Source of the DNA: Sporosarcina thermotolerans
GTDB taxonomy: Bacteria > Bacillota > Bacilli > Bacillales_A > Planococcaceae
DNA length: 64,000 nt
Direction: 5' to 3'
Assembly: GCF_030067815.1 (NCBI RefSeq)
Contig: NZ_CP125968.1
Location: forward strand, 2,534,001-2,598,000
Position 1 is the first letter of the stretch. The number at the start of each line of letters is the position of its first letter. Made by a program: the position numbers and the translations under genes. The notes beneath the pieces are model-generated. The model had not been told where the DNA came from. It worked only from the letters and a program-made list of their open reading frames with translations, and ran no database searches. Of the stretch, positions 54,481 to 64,000 are shown piece after piece.

Positions 54481-55412
54481 ATGAAAAAGCAAAATAGCAA
54501 AAACGGCTTCCCTTTTTTAGCTTGGCTAATCGCGACTTTCATCCTGTTCATTGCTGCAGTAAATACGATACCAAGCTTCGCAGCACGTATATCGGATACT
54601 CCTGTTTAGGCCATATAGTAAAAGCTGTTGAATTTGGAAACGAACCGGTATCCGAGGAACCGGAGAAAGATGAGGCTGTCGCCACCACAAATTCCAAAAG
54701 CAATGACATTTCAGATACTGGGAATCCAGTCAAGACATTTGCGTTTGAGTATGGATTGGCAACAGGAGGAACGATTACAGATAATGTAAACGTCAAATCG
54801 ATTACTTTTGAAAAAGAAGATGATGTGGAACATATCAGTATCCATTTCACGCAGAGGGGTGAAGAAGAAGAATATCAGCTTTTAGCACCGGTCTATATGA
54901 TTAAATATCAAGAAAATCCGTATACGATGACCTTTACGATACACGGGGCACGGGCATTTGATGCAAATGAATTCATCGATTTGAAAAACAGTGATTTAGT
55001 TGAGGATGCCTATTGGCTCGTCACACATGATGATTCAGCCATTCGTTTTACAATCGTTTTTAAAGGACCGGTAAAAATTGCAGGTGAGGAATATGCCGAT
55101 CCTGCACAACTTGTAGTCAGTGTTGCTGCAGATGAGGAACCGACCGCAACAAAACTATACACCGTACGAACTCCTTCTCATTTATTCGGTGGAGATATTC
55201 CTTATTATGAAGAATATTTATTAAAAGAAAAAGGACTGCGAGTACTTCGGGAAAACGGAATACTATTTTCCACATGGGAAAGCGAGTTTTACCTTGAAGT
55301 AGGATTATATGAGAACAGGGAGGATGCAGAGAAAAAAGCTCTCGAAATCAATGAGGAGCATGAGCCTGATGTACATGTGTTTGTTGAAGAGCGGGATGTG
55401 CCCGGAAGATAA
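54481..55412 (+). CDS. Exported hypothetical protein, frameshifted
   Basis: AAAGGAGG precedes ATG 54481. A signal/anchor helix (PFLAWLIATFILFIAAVNTI) is followed by SFAARISDTPV. The frame stops at 54607 but one missing T restores GHIVKAVEFGNEPVSEEPEK and onward to 55412, about 310 residues. The C-terminal part (EVGLYENREDAEKKALEINE) resembles a SPOR-like repeat. No confident family. It is likely on the outer face of the membrane. Confidence 0.65.
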
Positions 55413-55426
55413 ATCGTGACATCAAT

Positions 55427-55474
55427 AAATAGCCTTTGCCATGAGCGACTAACTTATGGCAAAGGCTATTTTTA
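55427..55474 (+). terminator. Terminator of the exported-protein gene
   Basis: AAATAGCCTTTGCCAT pairs perfectly with its complement and is followed by TTTTT. Confidence 0.9.
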
Positions 55475-55683
55475 ACCATTTTTTGACTTTAACTAAACAA
55501 TCCTCTGTTTTGCCTTTATTTTCACAATAAACTTTTTACGGAAACTATAAAACTTTTCAAGTCCTTGTACGTCTATATCTATTGAAATAATACTTGCCCA
55601 GTAAGTTATTAGGTGATATGATACGCGTGCTAATCAATCATATTAATAAATTAAGATTTTATATAGATAAGGCGGTGACTTAG

Positions 55684-56664
55684 ATGAATAGACACGACAT
55701 AAGGACGCAAAAGAAAAGAAAAAAGAAGTTCGGAATTGGTATCGGCATCATTTTAGTGTTGCTTGCCTTCGGAGTTTATTATTGGGTCGACCAATATAAT
55801 AAAGGATTATCGCTTTCTGGTGATGGGACATTAAAAGGACAAAATGAAGACTTCGGTATTTTTGACGGTCCTGAACCACAATTCGGAGAGATCAATGTAT
55901 TACTCTTAGGATCGGACGCCCGTAAAAATGAAGACGGACATTCAGACACATTAATGATTGCTAATTACAATCAGGAAACCAAAAAAGTAAAATTAATTTC
56001 TATTATGCGAGATGTATACGTGGATATACCCGGTTATAGAAAGCAAAAGATTAACACTGCCTATACAGTCGGAGGTCCAGAATTGGTCCGACAGACAATT
56101 AAAGAAAACTTCGGGTTAGATATACACTATTACGCAATGGTTGACTTTAAAGGTTTTCCAAAGATTGCTGATATTATTGCACCGGACGGAATAGAGGTTG
56201 ACATCCCCTATACGATGGAACACGGGATTTATATGACGCTAAAGCCAGGCAAGCAAATTTTACACGGTGACCAACTATTAGGATACGTCCGTTTCCGTCA
56301 TGATTCCAAAAATGATTTTGGTCGCGTGGATCGTCAACAGGAAGTACTTTCAAAATTGAAAGATGAAGCTGTAAGTATCCATAGCATTTTAAGTCTACCA
56401 AAGCTCTTAGGTGCGGCTGATGCATATGTCGATACGAATCTTGATAAGATGAAGATTCTCTCGATCGGTAAAGGGATTATGGACAATAAATCCGAAAAAA
56501 TCGAGACATTGCGTCTTCCGGTTGATGGCTCATACTCCGATAAACGAGTTGATTATGTAGGTGCGGTCCTTGATATCGATATGGAGCAAAACATTGAGGC
56601 TTTGAATGATTTCCTTAGCGATAAAAAAGAGATAGCGGATACAGAAAGTTTAACGAATAAATAA
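55684..56664 (+). CDS. LytR-CpsA-Psr (LCP) family cell-wall ligase
   Basis: This 326-residue protein has a lysine-rich cytoplasmic tail, one helix (about 16-35) and an extracellular LCP domain. Motifs are LLLGSDARKNEDGHSDTLMI, ISIMRDVYVDIPGYRKQKIN and LGYVRFRHDSKNDFGRVDRQ, which carry the Arg and Asp residues for pyrophosphate binding. It attaches wall teichoic acid or similar anionic polymers to peptidoglycan, as TagTUV proteins do. The ribosome site is AAGGCGGTGA. Confidence 0.92.
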   Translation: MNRHDIRTQKKRKKKFGIGIGIILVLLAFGVYYWVDQYNKGLSLSGDGTLKGQNEDFGIFDGPEPQFGEINVLLLGSDARKNEDGHSDTLMIANYNQETKKVKLISIMRDVYVDIPGYRKQKINTAYTVGGPELVRQTIKENFGLDIHYYAMVDFKGFPKIADIIAPDGIEVDIPYTMEHGIYMTLKPGKQILHGDQLLGYVRFRHDSKNDFGRVDRQQEVLSKLKDEAVSIHSILSLPKLLGAADAYVDTNLDKMKILSIGKGIMDNKSEKIETLRLPVDGSYSDKRVDYVGAVLDIDMEQNIEALNDFLSDKKEIADTESLTNK

Positions 56665-56665
56665 A

Positions 56666-56700
56666 AAAAGGCATCCCGATTACAAAGGGATGCCCTTTAT
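56666..56700. terminator. Terminator shared by LCP and YitT-family genes
   Basis: AAAGGCATCCC pairs with GGGATGCC.TTT between the two convergent genes. Confidence 0.8.
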
Positions 56701-57539
56701 TCTCTTCTGAAAAAGCCGAAGATGCCTACAGTTTGAACAATGTTTGTAAAGGCTTGCGGATCAACTTCATTAATGATCTTTTCCAAATCATATAATTCAT
56801 ATCTTGTGATTACTAAATACAACATATTTTTCTCTTCTTTGGAATATGCGCCCTTTGCTGGCACAATCGTAATTCCTCGCACCATTTTGTTATGAATTGC
56901 TTGTTGGAGGTCATCTGCCTTATGTGTGATGATCATTGCCGTTACCTTCTCGTGTCTTGTGTGAAGCATATCAATGACTGAAGTAGTGACGTACAGGGCA
57001 ACCATCGTATAAAGTGCATTCTCTGGTTCATATAAGAAGCCTGCAAGCACAATAATAATTCCATTCAACAATAAGAAATACGTACCGATAGGTTTATCCT
57101 GTAGACGGGACAATACCATTGCGACAATATCCATTCCGCCGGTGGATGCTCCAAGCTTTAACGATATCCCAACTCCAACTCCTGCAATCACCCCACCGAA
57201 AACCGCATTTAGAATAATATCATTGGATAGTGAAAGTATTGGCAATAACTCAAGGAACAAAGTTGTAAAAAAGACCGATATTATACTATAGATAGTAAAA
57301 CCTCTACCGACTTTAAACCAACCAAGAATGAATACAGGAATATTGAATAACAAAAGTAAAATTCCAGTACTTAGTGATATTCCAAAATGATCATTCAAAA
57401 TGCTGGAAACAAGCTGGGCAGCTCCAGCAAATCCACTTGCGTAAACATTGGCATTTATGAGGAAGAAGTTTAATGAAATTGCTACCAATAAAGCACTGAA
57501 AATCACCGCAATAATTCTTTTCGCCTCGATAAAAAACAT
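56697..57539 (-). CDS. YitT family membrane protein (DUF161/DUF2179)
   Basis: This 280-residue protein has five to six helices in the YitT_membrane pattern (FLINANVYASGFAGAAQLVS and GVIAGVGVGISLKLGASTGG). The C-terminal cytoplasmic DUF2179 domain (VTAMIITHKADDLQQAIHNK, GITIVPAKGAYSKEEKNMLY) is a likely ligand-sensing part. The transport substrate is unknown. Confidence 0.9.
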   Translation of the reverse strand: MFFIEAKRIIAVIFSALLVAISLNFFLINANVYASGFAGAAQLVSSILNDHFGISLSTGILLLLFNIPVFILGWFKVGRGFTIYSIISVFFTTLFLELLPILSLSNDIILNAVFGGVIAGVGVGISLKLGASTGGMDIVAMVLSRLQDKPIGTYFLLLNGIIIVLAGFLYEPENALYTMVALYVTTSVIDMLHTRHEKVTAMIITHKADDLQQAIHNKMVRGITIVPAKGAYSKEEKNMLYLVITRYELYDLEKIINEVDPQAFTNIVQTVGIFGFFRRE

Positions 57540-57712
57540 AAGTACCTCCTTTAATATCTAATCGATTATACTACAATTCAAGAAAGTATCTTCTTTTCAC
57601 TATTCCACGTTTTGACTATAAAAAACATCGGTATATTTATAACTTCCTAAGCTATTGGTAATGCTTATTCAACTAATATTTGTGGTTATATTTATCAAAA
57701 TCCAACAGAAGA
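57540..57712. other. Intergenic, nothing visible before the TnpB element
   Basis: AT-rich sequence between the YitT gene start and the left end of the transposon-like element. No gene, hairpin or repeat recognised beyond likely promoter sequence for the YitT gene. Confidence 0.4.
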
Positions 57713-57884
57713 CTCCCACTTCAAGGAATGAGAAGGGCGAAGACCAATGAGTAAGCGGGAGATGAATGTCGGTTAGGCGCAGCCTTGACACTGCGTCAAA
57801 TTATTGGTAAAGTCAAATAAATGGAACCTATGTTCCTATGCAGAGTCATAATAAATATCACACAGATAGATGGAGATGAAGGGT

Positions 57885-59036
57885 ATGCTGGTCCATAAAG
57901 CGTATAAATTTAGACTCTATCCAAACAAGGAGCAGGAACAATTGATTGTAAAAACAATTGGCTGTTCGCGATTTGTCTTCAATCATTTTCTGGCGAAATG
58001 GACAGACGCGTATAAAGAAACCGGAAAAGGGCTGTCCTACAACGTCTGTTCCAAACAGCTACCTCTTCTGAAAAGTGAATTGCCTTGGCTGCGTGAAGTC
58101 GATAGCATAGCCATTCAAACATCCGTGAAGCATCTCGCCGATTCGTATAATCGTTTCTTTAAAGGGCAGAATAAACATCCCCGTTTCAAATCCAAAATGA
58201 ACAACGTACAATCCTACACGACAAAACATACGAATGGAAACATTGCCCTACTCGATAAAAAAATTAAATTACCAAAGCTTGGACTAGTGCGTATTGCGAA
58301 AAGCCAAGAAGTAGATGGACGCATTCTTAATTCAACCGTTACACGCCGACCGAGCGGGAAATATTTCGTATCCGTCCTAACGGAAGTGGAAATCAGCGAG
58401 CTTCCTAAAACCAGTTCGACTGTTGGCGTGGATATGGGACTGAACGATTTTGCGGTCCTTTCAACGGGCGAGGTATTTGGCAACCCTAAGTGGTTCCGAA
58501 ACATGGAAAAGAAGCTGGCGGATGCACAACGCGTTCTTTCCAGGCGGCAAAGGGGAGCAGTGAACCGCCAATGCCCACTGTCCGAGGCGAAGAACTATCT
58601 AAAGCAGAAGCGCAAAGTGGCGCAGATACATGAACGGATTACAAATGCCAGGACGGATTACCTGCAGAAAATCTCGACGCACATCATCAAAAACCACGAT
58701 GTTGTAGGCATTGAGGATTTGCAGGTGTCCAACATGCTAAAAAACCGTAAACTCGCCAAAGCAATCAGTGAAGCATCTTGGTCACAGTTCCGTAAAATGT
58801 TGGAGTACAAGGCGGAATGGTACGGCAAGCAGGTTGTCGCTGTATCAAAAATCTATCCAAGTTCCCAGCTGTGTTCGGATTGTGGTCACCGGAATAAAGA
58901 GGTTAAGAACCTGAATCTCCGTGACTGGACTTGCCTGACTTGTGGCACTCATCATGACCGGGATATTAACGCAGGGAAAAATATTAGAAAAGAAGCGATG
59001 AGACTGCTAACCGTAGGGACTACGGGGATCGCCTAA
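57885..59036 (+). CDS. tnpB: RNA-guided endonuclease TnpB
   Basis: The start at 57885 ([13 protein letters not shown]) follows GATGAAGGGT; earlier ATGs at 57870 and 57876 are possible. About 383 residues with an intact RuvC core: GVDMGLNDF (D183), GIEDLQV (E277), and a zinc ribbon CSDCGH..CLTCG (Cys 330, 333, 350, 353) followed by [11 protein letters not shown]. All catalytic residues are present, so it may be an active TnpB nuclease guided by a right-end RNA. It looks horizontally acquired, being flanked by hairpin ends. Confidence 0.93.
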   Translation: MLVHKAYKFRLYPNKEQEQLIVKTIGCSRFVFNHFLAKWTDAYKETGKGLSYNVCSKQLPLLKSELPWLREVDSIAIQTSVKHLADSYNRFFKGQNKHPRFKSKMNNVQSYTTKHTNGNIALLDKKIKLPKLGLVRIAKSQEVDGRILNSTVTRRPSGKYFVSVLTEVEISELPKTSSTVGVDMGLNDFAVLSTGEVFGNPKWFRNMEKKLADAQRVLSRRQRGAVNRQCPLSEAKNYLKQKRKVAQIHERITNARTDYLQKISTHIIKNHDVVGIEDLQVSNMLKNRKLAKAISEASWSQFRKMLEYKAEWYGKQVVAVSKIYPSSQLCSDCGHRNKEVKNLNLRDWTCLTCGTHHDRDINAGKNIRKEAMRLLTVGTTGIA

Positions 59037-59110
59037 TCAATATCTGCCCATTGGGGTGGAGTTCTTAGGAATCCCTCACTTCTAAGCGAAGCGAAAGTGG
59101 GGGTAGTTCA
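58950..59110 (+). ncRNA. Candidate omega (reRNA) at the TnpB right end
   Basis: In TnpB elements the guide RNA overlaps the 3' end of tnpB and ends at the right border, with the guide taken from flanking DNA. Here the region holds the end of tnpB, a GGGGTGGAG stretch, and the terminal hairpin 59073-59103. Position-based call; not folded. Confidence 0.4.
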
Positions 59111-59119
59111 AAATTGGAC

Positions 59120-59147
59120 TTGTTTTCTGCAAATCTAAGTATATAAT
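59120..59147 (+). promoter_or_regulatory. SigA-type promoter of the MFS gene
   Basis: TTGTTT and TATAAT are separated by 16 bases, about 40 bases upstream of the MFS start. The -35 lies just outside the TnpB element's right end. Confidence 0.45.
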
Positions 59148-59188
59148 CTGTATACAAGGGTTAGATACATAGAAATGTGGAGTGACTA

Positions 59189-60402
59189 ATGCGTACTTAC
59201 AATGAAAAAATAAGCATCTATCATGGCATGGCTTCAACAGTTGCAGTAAACTTTTCAGGTAACTTTTTCCCGATTTTTGCAATCACTATTTTAGGAGCAA
59301 CCAATTACCAGGTTGGGTTAATCAGTTCACTCCCCCCGTTAATGGCACTACTCATGACAATTCCAGCAGCAATTCTATTAAATCGTGCACAAACACAGAA
59401 GAAACTTGTCGCTGTTTCCGTATTGCTCGCACGATTAATGTTTCTATTAATTATTGCGCTTGTTTTTATTCCGTCTCAGCCTACACAAGCGTGGATGTTT
59501 TTAGTCATCATTGCACTGATGAACTTGCCGAATACTGTTGCAAACGTAGGATGGCAGACGTTCATAAGCGGGCTGTTCCAGAATCCAACCGAGGAACCTT
59601 TTTTAGTGACCGAAACCGATTATTAACGATTGTTGGACTCTGTTCCACACTTCTGATCGGTATTTTAATGAAGGACGCTTCTGAAAATGTGATTGCGTAT
59701 CAAATATTGTTCGGAATCGCCTTTTGCTTCGGTTTACTTGAAGTATTCCTCCTGATGAAGCATGATGAGCAACCCGCAAAGATTGATGAAACATCGCTTA
59801 AAAAGAAAACAATGGATTGGTCGATTTTTAAATATAAAAATTACGTTTCATTTTTAGTTGCAGCATTATTCTTTAATTTTGCATGGCAGATGGCATGGGG
59901 TATTTTTAATATCTATCACGTTAGAGTTGTCGGTGTAACCATCTTTTGGATTAGCATGTTTTCAGTAGGAAGCATGTTAGCTCAAATTATTTCATTTCCA
60001 TTATGGAAAAAGTGGGCAGAAAAAAGGTCAAATACATTGGTTTTCGTCTGGGCGGCAATCGGGATGGCAACCACCCCTTTTCTAACCGTTTTGTCTACGA
60101 ACCTATTCTATATTACAATTATCCAAACTTCCTCGGGGTTTTTCCTCGCTGGTGTAGTGCTATTATTATTTAACTTGCTATTGGAACAGTCTCCGTCTGA
60201 AGTAAGAACGTATTGTATTACCACTTATAACGTATTACTGTCAGTTGTAGCGTTTATCGCGCCACAGATTGGAATTTGGTTGTTAAATAGTTTAGGCGTA
60301 GAGACGGCGATGTACATAAATTCGATATTACGATTACTCGCCGCCTGTTTGTTTTTTATCGTTTATTTGAAATATGCGAGAAAACCGGGTTTAACACTAT
60401 GA
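59189..60402 (+). CDS. MFS transporter, frameshifted
   Basis: Helices run through both frames: MRTYNEKISIYHGMASTVAV opens the first, which breaks in a T run at 59599-59604 (one T missing; FLVTETDY versus FFSDRNRLLTIVGLCS). The second frame holds helices about 5-12, ending ARKPGLTL at 60402. Corrected, it is about 405 residues with 11-12 helices. The substrate is unknown; it is likely a drug or metabolite effluxer. Confidence 0.85.
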
Positions 60403-60403
60403 A

Positions 60404-60443
60404 GAAGCGCATTTCCCATTGTTAAGGGAAATGCGCTTCTATT
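60404..60443. terminator. Terminator between MFS and FAD dehydrogenase genes
   Basis: GAAGCGCATTTCCC pairs perfectly with its complement between the convergent genes. Confidence 0.85.
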
Positions 60444-62090
60444 AGATTTGACTTAGTGCCCGTCCAACTTGCCTTCCTGAAAATAGACATCCACCCAAAA
60501 AAGTGCCTTCTAATGCCCGGTATCCATGTACTCCTCCACCGCCGAACCCAGCGACTTCACCCGCTGCATATAATCCAGGCACGGCTTTTTCGAATTCATT
60601 CATAACGCGTCCTTCAAGATCCGTTTGAAGTCCACCTAATGTTTTCCTTGTTAAAATGTTAAGCCGCACCGCTATAAGTGGTCCGTTTTTAGGATCAAGT
60701 ATTTTGTGAGGCTTTGCGACTCGTATTAATTTATCCCCAATATAGTTCCTGGCCCCTCGTAGGGCAGTAATTTGAAGGTCTTTCGTGAAACTGTTATCCA
60801 TTTCTCGATCCCTCGCGAGCAATTGACGTTCGATTGTATTGACATCTAATAGTTCATTGCCTGTTACGAGATTCATTCCCTCTACTAACTCTTCAATTGT
60901 CCTGGCGACAATAAAATCTTCCCCTTTGTCCATAAAAGCCTGAACGGGTTTTGGAGGACCTGGTAATATTCTGGAAAGAACTTGTTTAATACTTTTTCCT
61001 GTCAAATCCGGGTTCTGTTCAGATCCAGATAACGCAAATTCCTTTTCAATGATCTTTGCAGTTAGGATGAACCATGAATAATCATAGCCTGTATCCTGAA
61101 TCGTATGTAACGTCCCAAGTGTATCGAAACCTGGGAAATTCGGAGCATCGAAACGTTTTCCCTCTGCATTCAACCATATTGATGAAGGTCCCGGGAGAAT
61201 TCGTATACCGTGAGATGGCCAGATTGGATTCCAATTCCTGATACCTTCCGTATAATGCCACATCCGATCCTTGTTGACGATGCGCCCGCCAGCCTTTTCA
61301 GTGATTGGCAACATTCGCCCGTCGACATGGGCTGGTACTCCTGAAATCATCCTTTCCGGTGGGTTTCCAAGGCGTTTGGCCAATTCTCCCTGACCACATC
61401 AAAGTTCGCTCCGATTCCACCACTGCATACAACAACGGCAGGCGCATTATATGTAAATTCCCCGACGACAGTTCTCGAACTCGATTCCCCTCTTTTGACA
61501 CCACTTGGCTCAAGGATTGACCCTTGAACACCAATGACTGCCCCATTCGCTGTCAATAATTCGTCGACTTGATGGCGTGGGTGATAGTCGACAAGCCCTT
61601 TTTCCATTCCATCGCGCACAGCCTTTTCGAATGGTTGGACAATTCCCGGTCCAGTTCCCCAAACTATATGGAATCGAGGCACTGAATTGCCATGTCCCTC
61701 TGCTAAATATCCTCCACGTTCCGCCCAACCGACAACCGGAAAAAACCGTACCCCTAACGAATGCAGCCATTCCCTTTTTTCACCGGCCGCAAATTCGAGG
61801 TAAGCCTCAGCCCACTGTTTCGCCCAATAATCCTCATCTTCTTCCCTATCAAACCCAGCACTCCCCATCCAATCTTGCCTCGCGAGCTCCAAAGAGTCTT
61901 TAATGCCGAGTCTTCTTTGTTCAGGCGAATCGACTAAAAAAAGTCCACCGAAAGACCACCATGCCTGTCCGCCTAAAAACTCTTCGGATTCTTGATCTAA
62001 GAGTAATACCTTCTTACCACCTTTGATCAATTCGGAAGTCGTGACAAGGCCCGCAAGACCGGCGCCGACAACAATGACATCATATTCCAT
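60442..62090 (-). CDS. FAD-dependent dehydrogenase (fumarate reductase/KSTD-like), frameshifted
   Basis: The N-terminal GxGxxG (VVGAGLAG, residues 7-14) is followed by GGQAWWSFGGLFLVDS. The C-terminal part has GVPAHVDGRMLPITEK and ends AAGEVAGFGGGGVHGYRALE, then GTFLGGCLFSGRQ, the usual FAD-binding close of flavoproteins in the fumarate reductase/3-ketosteroid dehydrogenase superfamily. The frame breaks at about 61379 (NWP then KRLGNPPERM, one base missing). Corrected, it is about 549 residues. The substrate is unknown. Confidence 0.85.
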
Positions 62091-62160
62091 AAGTATTCCC
62101 CCTAATACTTTCTAACCAACCTATTCGATATAGAAGATGAAATCTCCTTTTTTCATCGAG

Positions 62161-62345
62161 TTGCTATGGACGTGCAGGGGCTTGCTTTGGACGTGGAACC
62201 GAGTTGTTTGGACGTGCAGTGGCTTGCTTTGGACGTGGAACCGAGTTGTTTGGACGCGCAGGGGCTTGCTTTGGACGTGGAATCGAGTTGTTTGGACGCG
62301 CAATGGCTTGCTTTGGACGCGCCGGGATTTACTTTGGACGCGAGA
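62161..62345. repeat. Array B: nine units at exactly 21-bp period (core TGGACGYG)
   Basis: TGGACGTG or TGGACGCG begins at 62167, 62188, 62209, 62230, 62251, 62272, 62293, 62314 and 62335: exactly 21 bases apart each time. The first seven units alternate between two forms (CAGGGGCTTGCTT and GAACCGAGTTGTT tails), giving a 42-bp higher-order repeat. Because 21 is a multiple of three and the units lack stops, several frames are open across it; I regard these as artefacts of the period, not genes. Confidence 0.9.
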
Positions 62346-62410
62346 AATTCATAAAGCAAAAAAGCAGCTGGAATGAACGATTCATTCATCCCAACCGCCT
62401 TAATTCCACT

Positions 62411-64000
62411 TCAATTCTGTACGTAACTCTCATTCGAAACGCCTTCCAACAAATTAGTCGGTTCACCCACACAGTACAATTGTAAATAATGCATAGCTCT
62501 CGTGCAGGCTGTGTAAAAAATCCTCCGTAAGCTCTCATCGTTATAAACATGCTCTGAAGCATCGTAAATAATGACTGCATCGAATTCAATTCCTTTAGCC
62601 AAATAAGATGGTATGACAACGACCCCTTGTTCATATTCCATCGATCCATTCCTTACATGCTTGATACCATCGATGCCGGATAAGGCATTATAAGCGCGCT
62701 CACTTTCCTCTCCCGATTTACAAATGATTGCAATCGTATTGTATCCAACATTTTGTAACTCACTGACTTTAGAGGTTATACAGCTATGCAATTCACCGGA
62801 ACTTGCCAGTTTTGTCAAAACAGGGTGCTCTCCATCACGTTCAAACGGAATAATCTGCTCACTGTTCGGCACGAGTTGACGTGTGAACTCGATAATCGGC
62901 TTTGTGGAACGATAGCTTCGTGATAAGTTTACAACTTCCGTGTTTTCCGGCCGAAAAGCCCAGTTAGTACTTGGAAATCAACGCGTGCACTTGCATGTGC
63001 AAAAATAGCTTGATTAAAATCCCCTAAAACAGTCATCTTCGCGGTAGGAAATAGACGACGCAAGTATTCGAATTGGAATGGTGAATAGTCTTGCGCCTCA
63101 TCGACAACGATATGTTTAATCGTCCTATTTGTTTGAAAGCCCTGGATGAGCTCGTTTAATAGTAGATATGGCGTGGCATCTTCATACAACAACTTACCTT
63201 CATCTATCGTGCTAAGTGTAGTTAGACAAATAGACTGCCACTCTGCCGGCAAATCTCCTTCAATCCATTGTTCGATATACTGAGGACTTGTAAATAGCTG
63301 CTTGTAAATCCCTTTCATGTCTATGAAGGCATTCTCTTCTATTTGTTTACGAAGTGGCTTAAATCTTTGTTGAACTATCAATCGGCCAAGTTCTGTCGGC
63401 TCCATTTCATAATCAGCAACGGCCGCACCCTTAAAGCCTTTCTTTTTCGCGAGATGCTTATGCGCCTTATGATATGCCTCATCGCTAAGTAATTCAATTT
63501 CCTCTTCTACCCACGGCTTTGTAAGTTCGTTTTTACGAACTTCATTCACCCTCTTCATTAGCCAATCCTTCAACTTTTCAAGGCGATTATGAAAACGGAG
63601 TGAGGTATCGCTGCTGTAAAATATATCTTCAATTTCCTGTTTCGTTACAATCGGTTTTCCTCTAAAAAGAATATCCTTAAACAGCATTTTAGATGTCTCT
63701 AACCCTCTTCTATACGATTCGATCGCTTCAAAAAACGGTGTCGAGGCTTTGAAACACAATGCCCTCCACCCTTGATCTATAGGATGATGTGTTTTCAGCA
63801 GTCAGAACATATTCCAATTGCTCGTATGGATTTTCCACTTTGAAGCCATCGCTTAGACGATGGTTCAAATACTCTTGAAAAGTGACTTGCTGCATATTTT
63901 CTTCACCAAGCTCCGGTAGGACATTGGATACATAATTATTGAACAAAGAATTCGGCGAAAATAATATAATCTGGTCAGCGCTCATACTATCCCGATATTT
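62411..64000 (-). CDS. helD: RNA polymerase recycling motor HelD (UvrD-like helicase), 3' part, frameshifted
   Basis: The gene runs off the right edge, so the N-terminus is missing. Visible parts match the C-terminal two thirds of HelD: VTFQEYLNHRLSDGF, the 1A/2A helicase segment HIVVDEAQDYSPFQFEYLRR with TVLGDFNQAIF, and the final motifs YNTIAIICKSG, AKGIEFDAVIIYDA and YTACTRAMHYLQL. The frame breaks at about 63755 (one extra base) and 62945 (one G missing; GRENTEVVNLSRSYRSTKP is restored). HelD releases stalled RNA polymerase from DNA using ATP. Confidence 0.88.

Larger units (their letters stand above)
57713..59110 (+). mobile_element. IS200/IS605-type element carrying tnpB only
   Basis: The left end carries a hairpin-forming block (CTCCCACTT and AAGCGGGAG, 57713-57760). 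The right end has CCCTCACTT/AAGTGGGGG (59073-59103) followed by TAGTTCA, the typical IS605-group right-end form. There is no tnpA. The ends are approximate. Transposition would need a TnpA elsewhere in the genome. Confidence 0.7.

Noticed and set aside
62121-62376. Repetitive open frames on both strands across array B (for example Trp-rich LLWTW repeats)
   Set aside because: The 21-bp period is a multiple of three, so any stop-free frame stays open through all units. Several frames are open at once and none has a ribosome site.

Overview
The window looks like chromosome from a low-GC, Gram-positive, probably spore-forming member of the Bacillales, most likely a Planococcaceae or Bacillaceae species of the Sporosarcina/Psychrobacillus/Bacillus type. 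The evidence is AT-rich DNA, strong AGGAGG ribosome sites with frequent TTG/GTG starts, and typical Bacillales families: CtaM, FapA/DUF342, YitT, YunC, YxcD, VanW, LCP, DUF1641 and DUF2294 next to a formate dehydrogenase, OFA transporter and HelD. I cannot name the species.

Layout. (1) About 1-15.2 kb is an accessory region. It is a run of short, mostly single-gene units, nearly all on the minus strand: lipoproteins, tiny membrane proteins, a GNAT acetyltransferase, an SDR, a quinone oxidoreductase, a P-loop kinase and an XRE regulator with its membrane partner. The units are separated by at least ten copies of a two-module repeat. One module has inverted arms around a CTGCC core; the other contains GCACCCGTTAGTT; a terminator hairpin of variable sequence often lies between them. 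The architecture recalls an integron cassette array, but no integrase is visible. A decayed IS110-family element sits inside it. The repeats stop at about 15.17 kb. (2) 15.2-26.9 kb holds a phosphatase, a c-di-GMP operon (EAL, FapA/DUF342, 4xPAS-GGDEF), a PocR-LuxR regulator, and a 3-hydroxybutyrate dehydrogenase/GntP permease pair with a divergent LysR gene. (3) 27-36.7 kb has tRNA-Arg(CCT), an MBL hydrolase, a MOSC protein, a YIP1 protein, and a formate module: fdhF-DUF1641 on one strand, DUF2294-fdhD-OFA transporter on the other. (4) 36.8-49.1 kb carries two tandem oppABCDF operons separated by a DUF3899 gene. (5) 49.4-64 kb holds a Ca2+/H+ exchanger, envelope and export genes (HtrA-like protease, VanW, LCP, YitT), a TnpB element, an MFS transporter, an FAD dehydrogenase and the 3' part of helD.

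Two intergenic arrays stand out: nine units at exactly 20 bp (30.1 kb) and nine units at exactly 21 bp (62.2 kb), each with a fixed core and variable remainder.

Quality warning. About two dozen otherwise healthy genes are broken by a single-base indel, mostly a one-base deletion in a homopolymer. They include fdhF, fdhD, the OFA transporter, three opp genes, the exchanger, helD and the LysR gene. This pattern fits uncorrected long-read sequencing errors better than mass gene decay. I therefore annotate these genes over their full extent as CDS and give the break point. Only the IS110 transposase, which also has a nonsense codon, is called a pseudogene.
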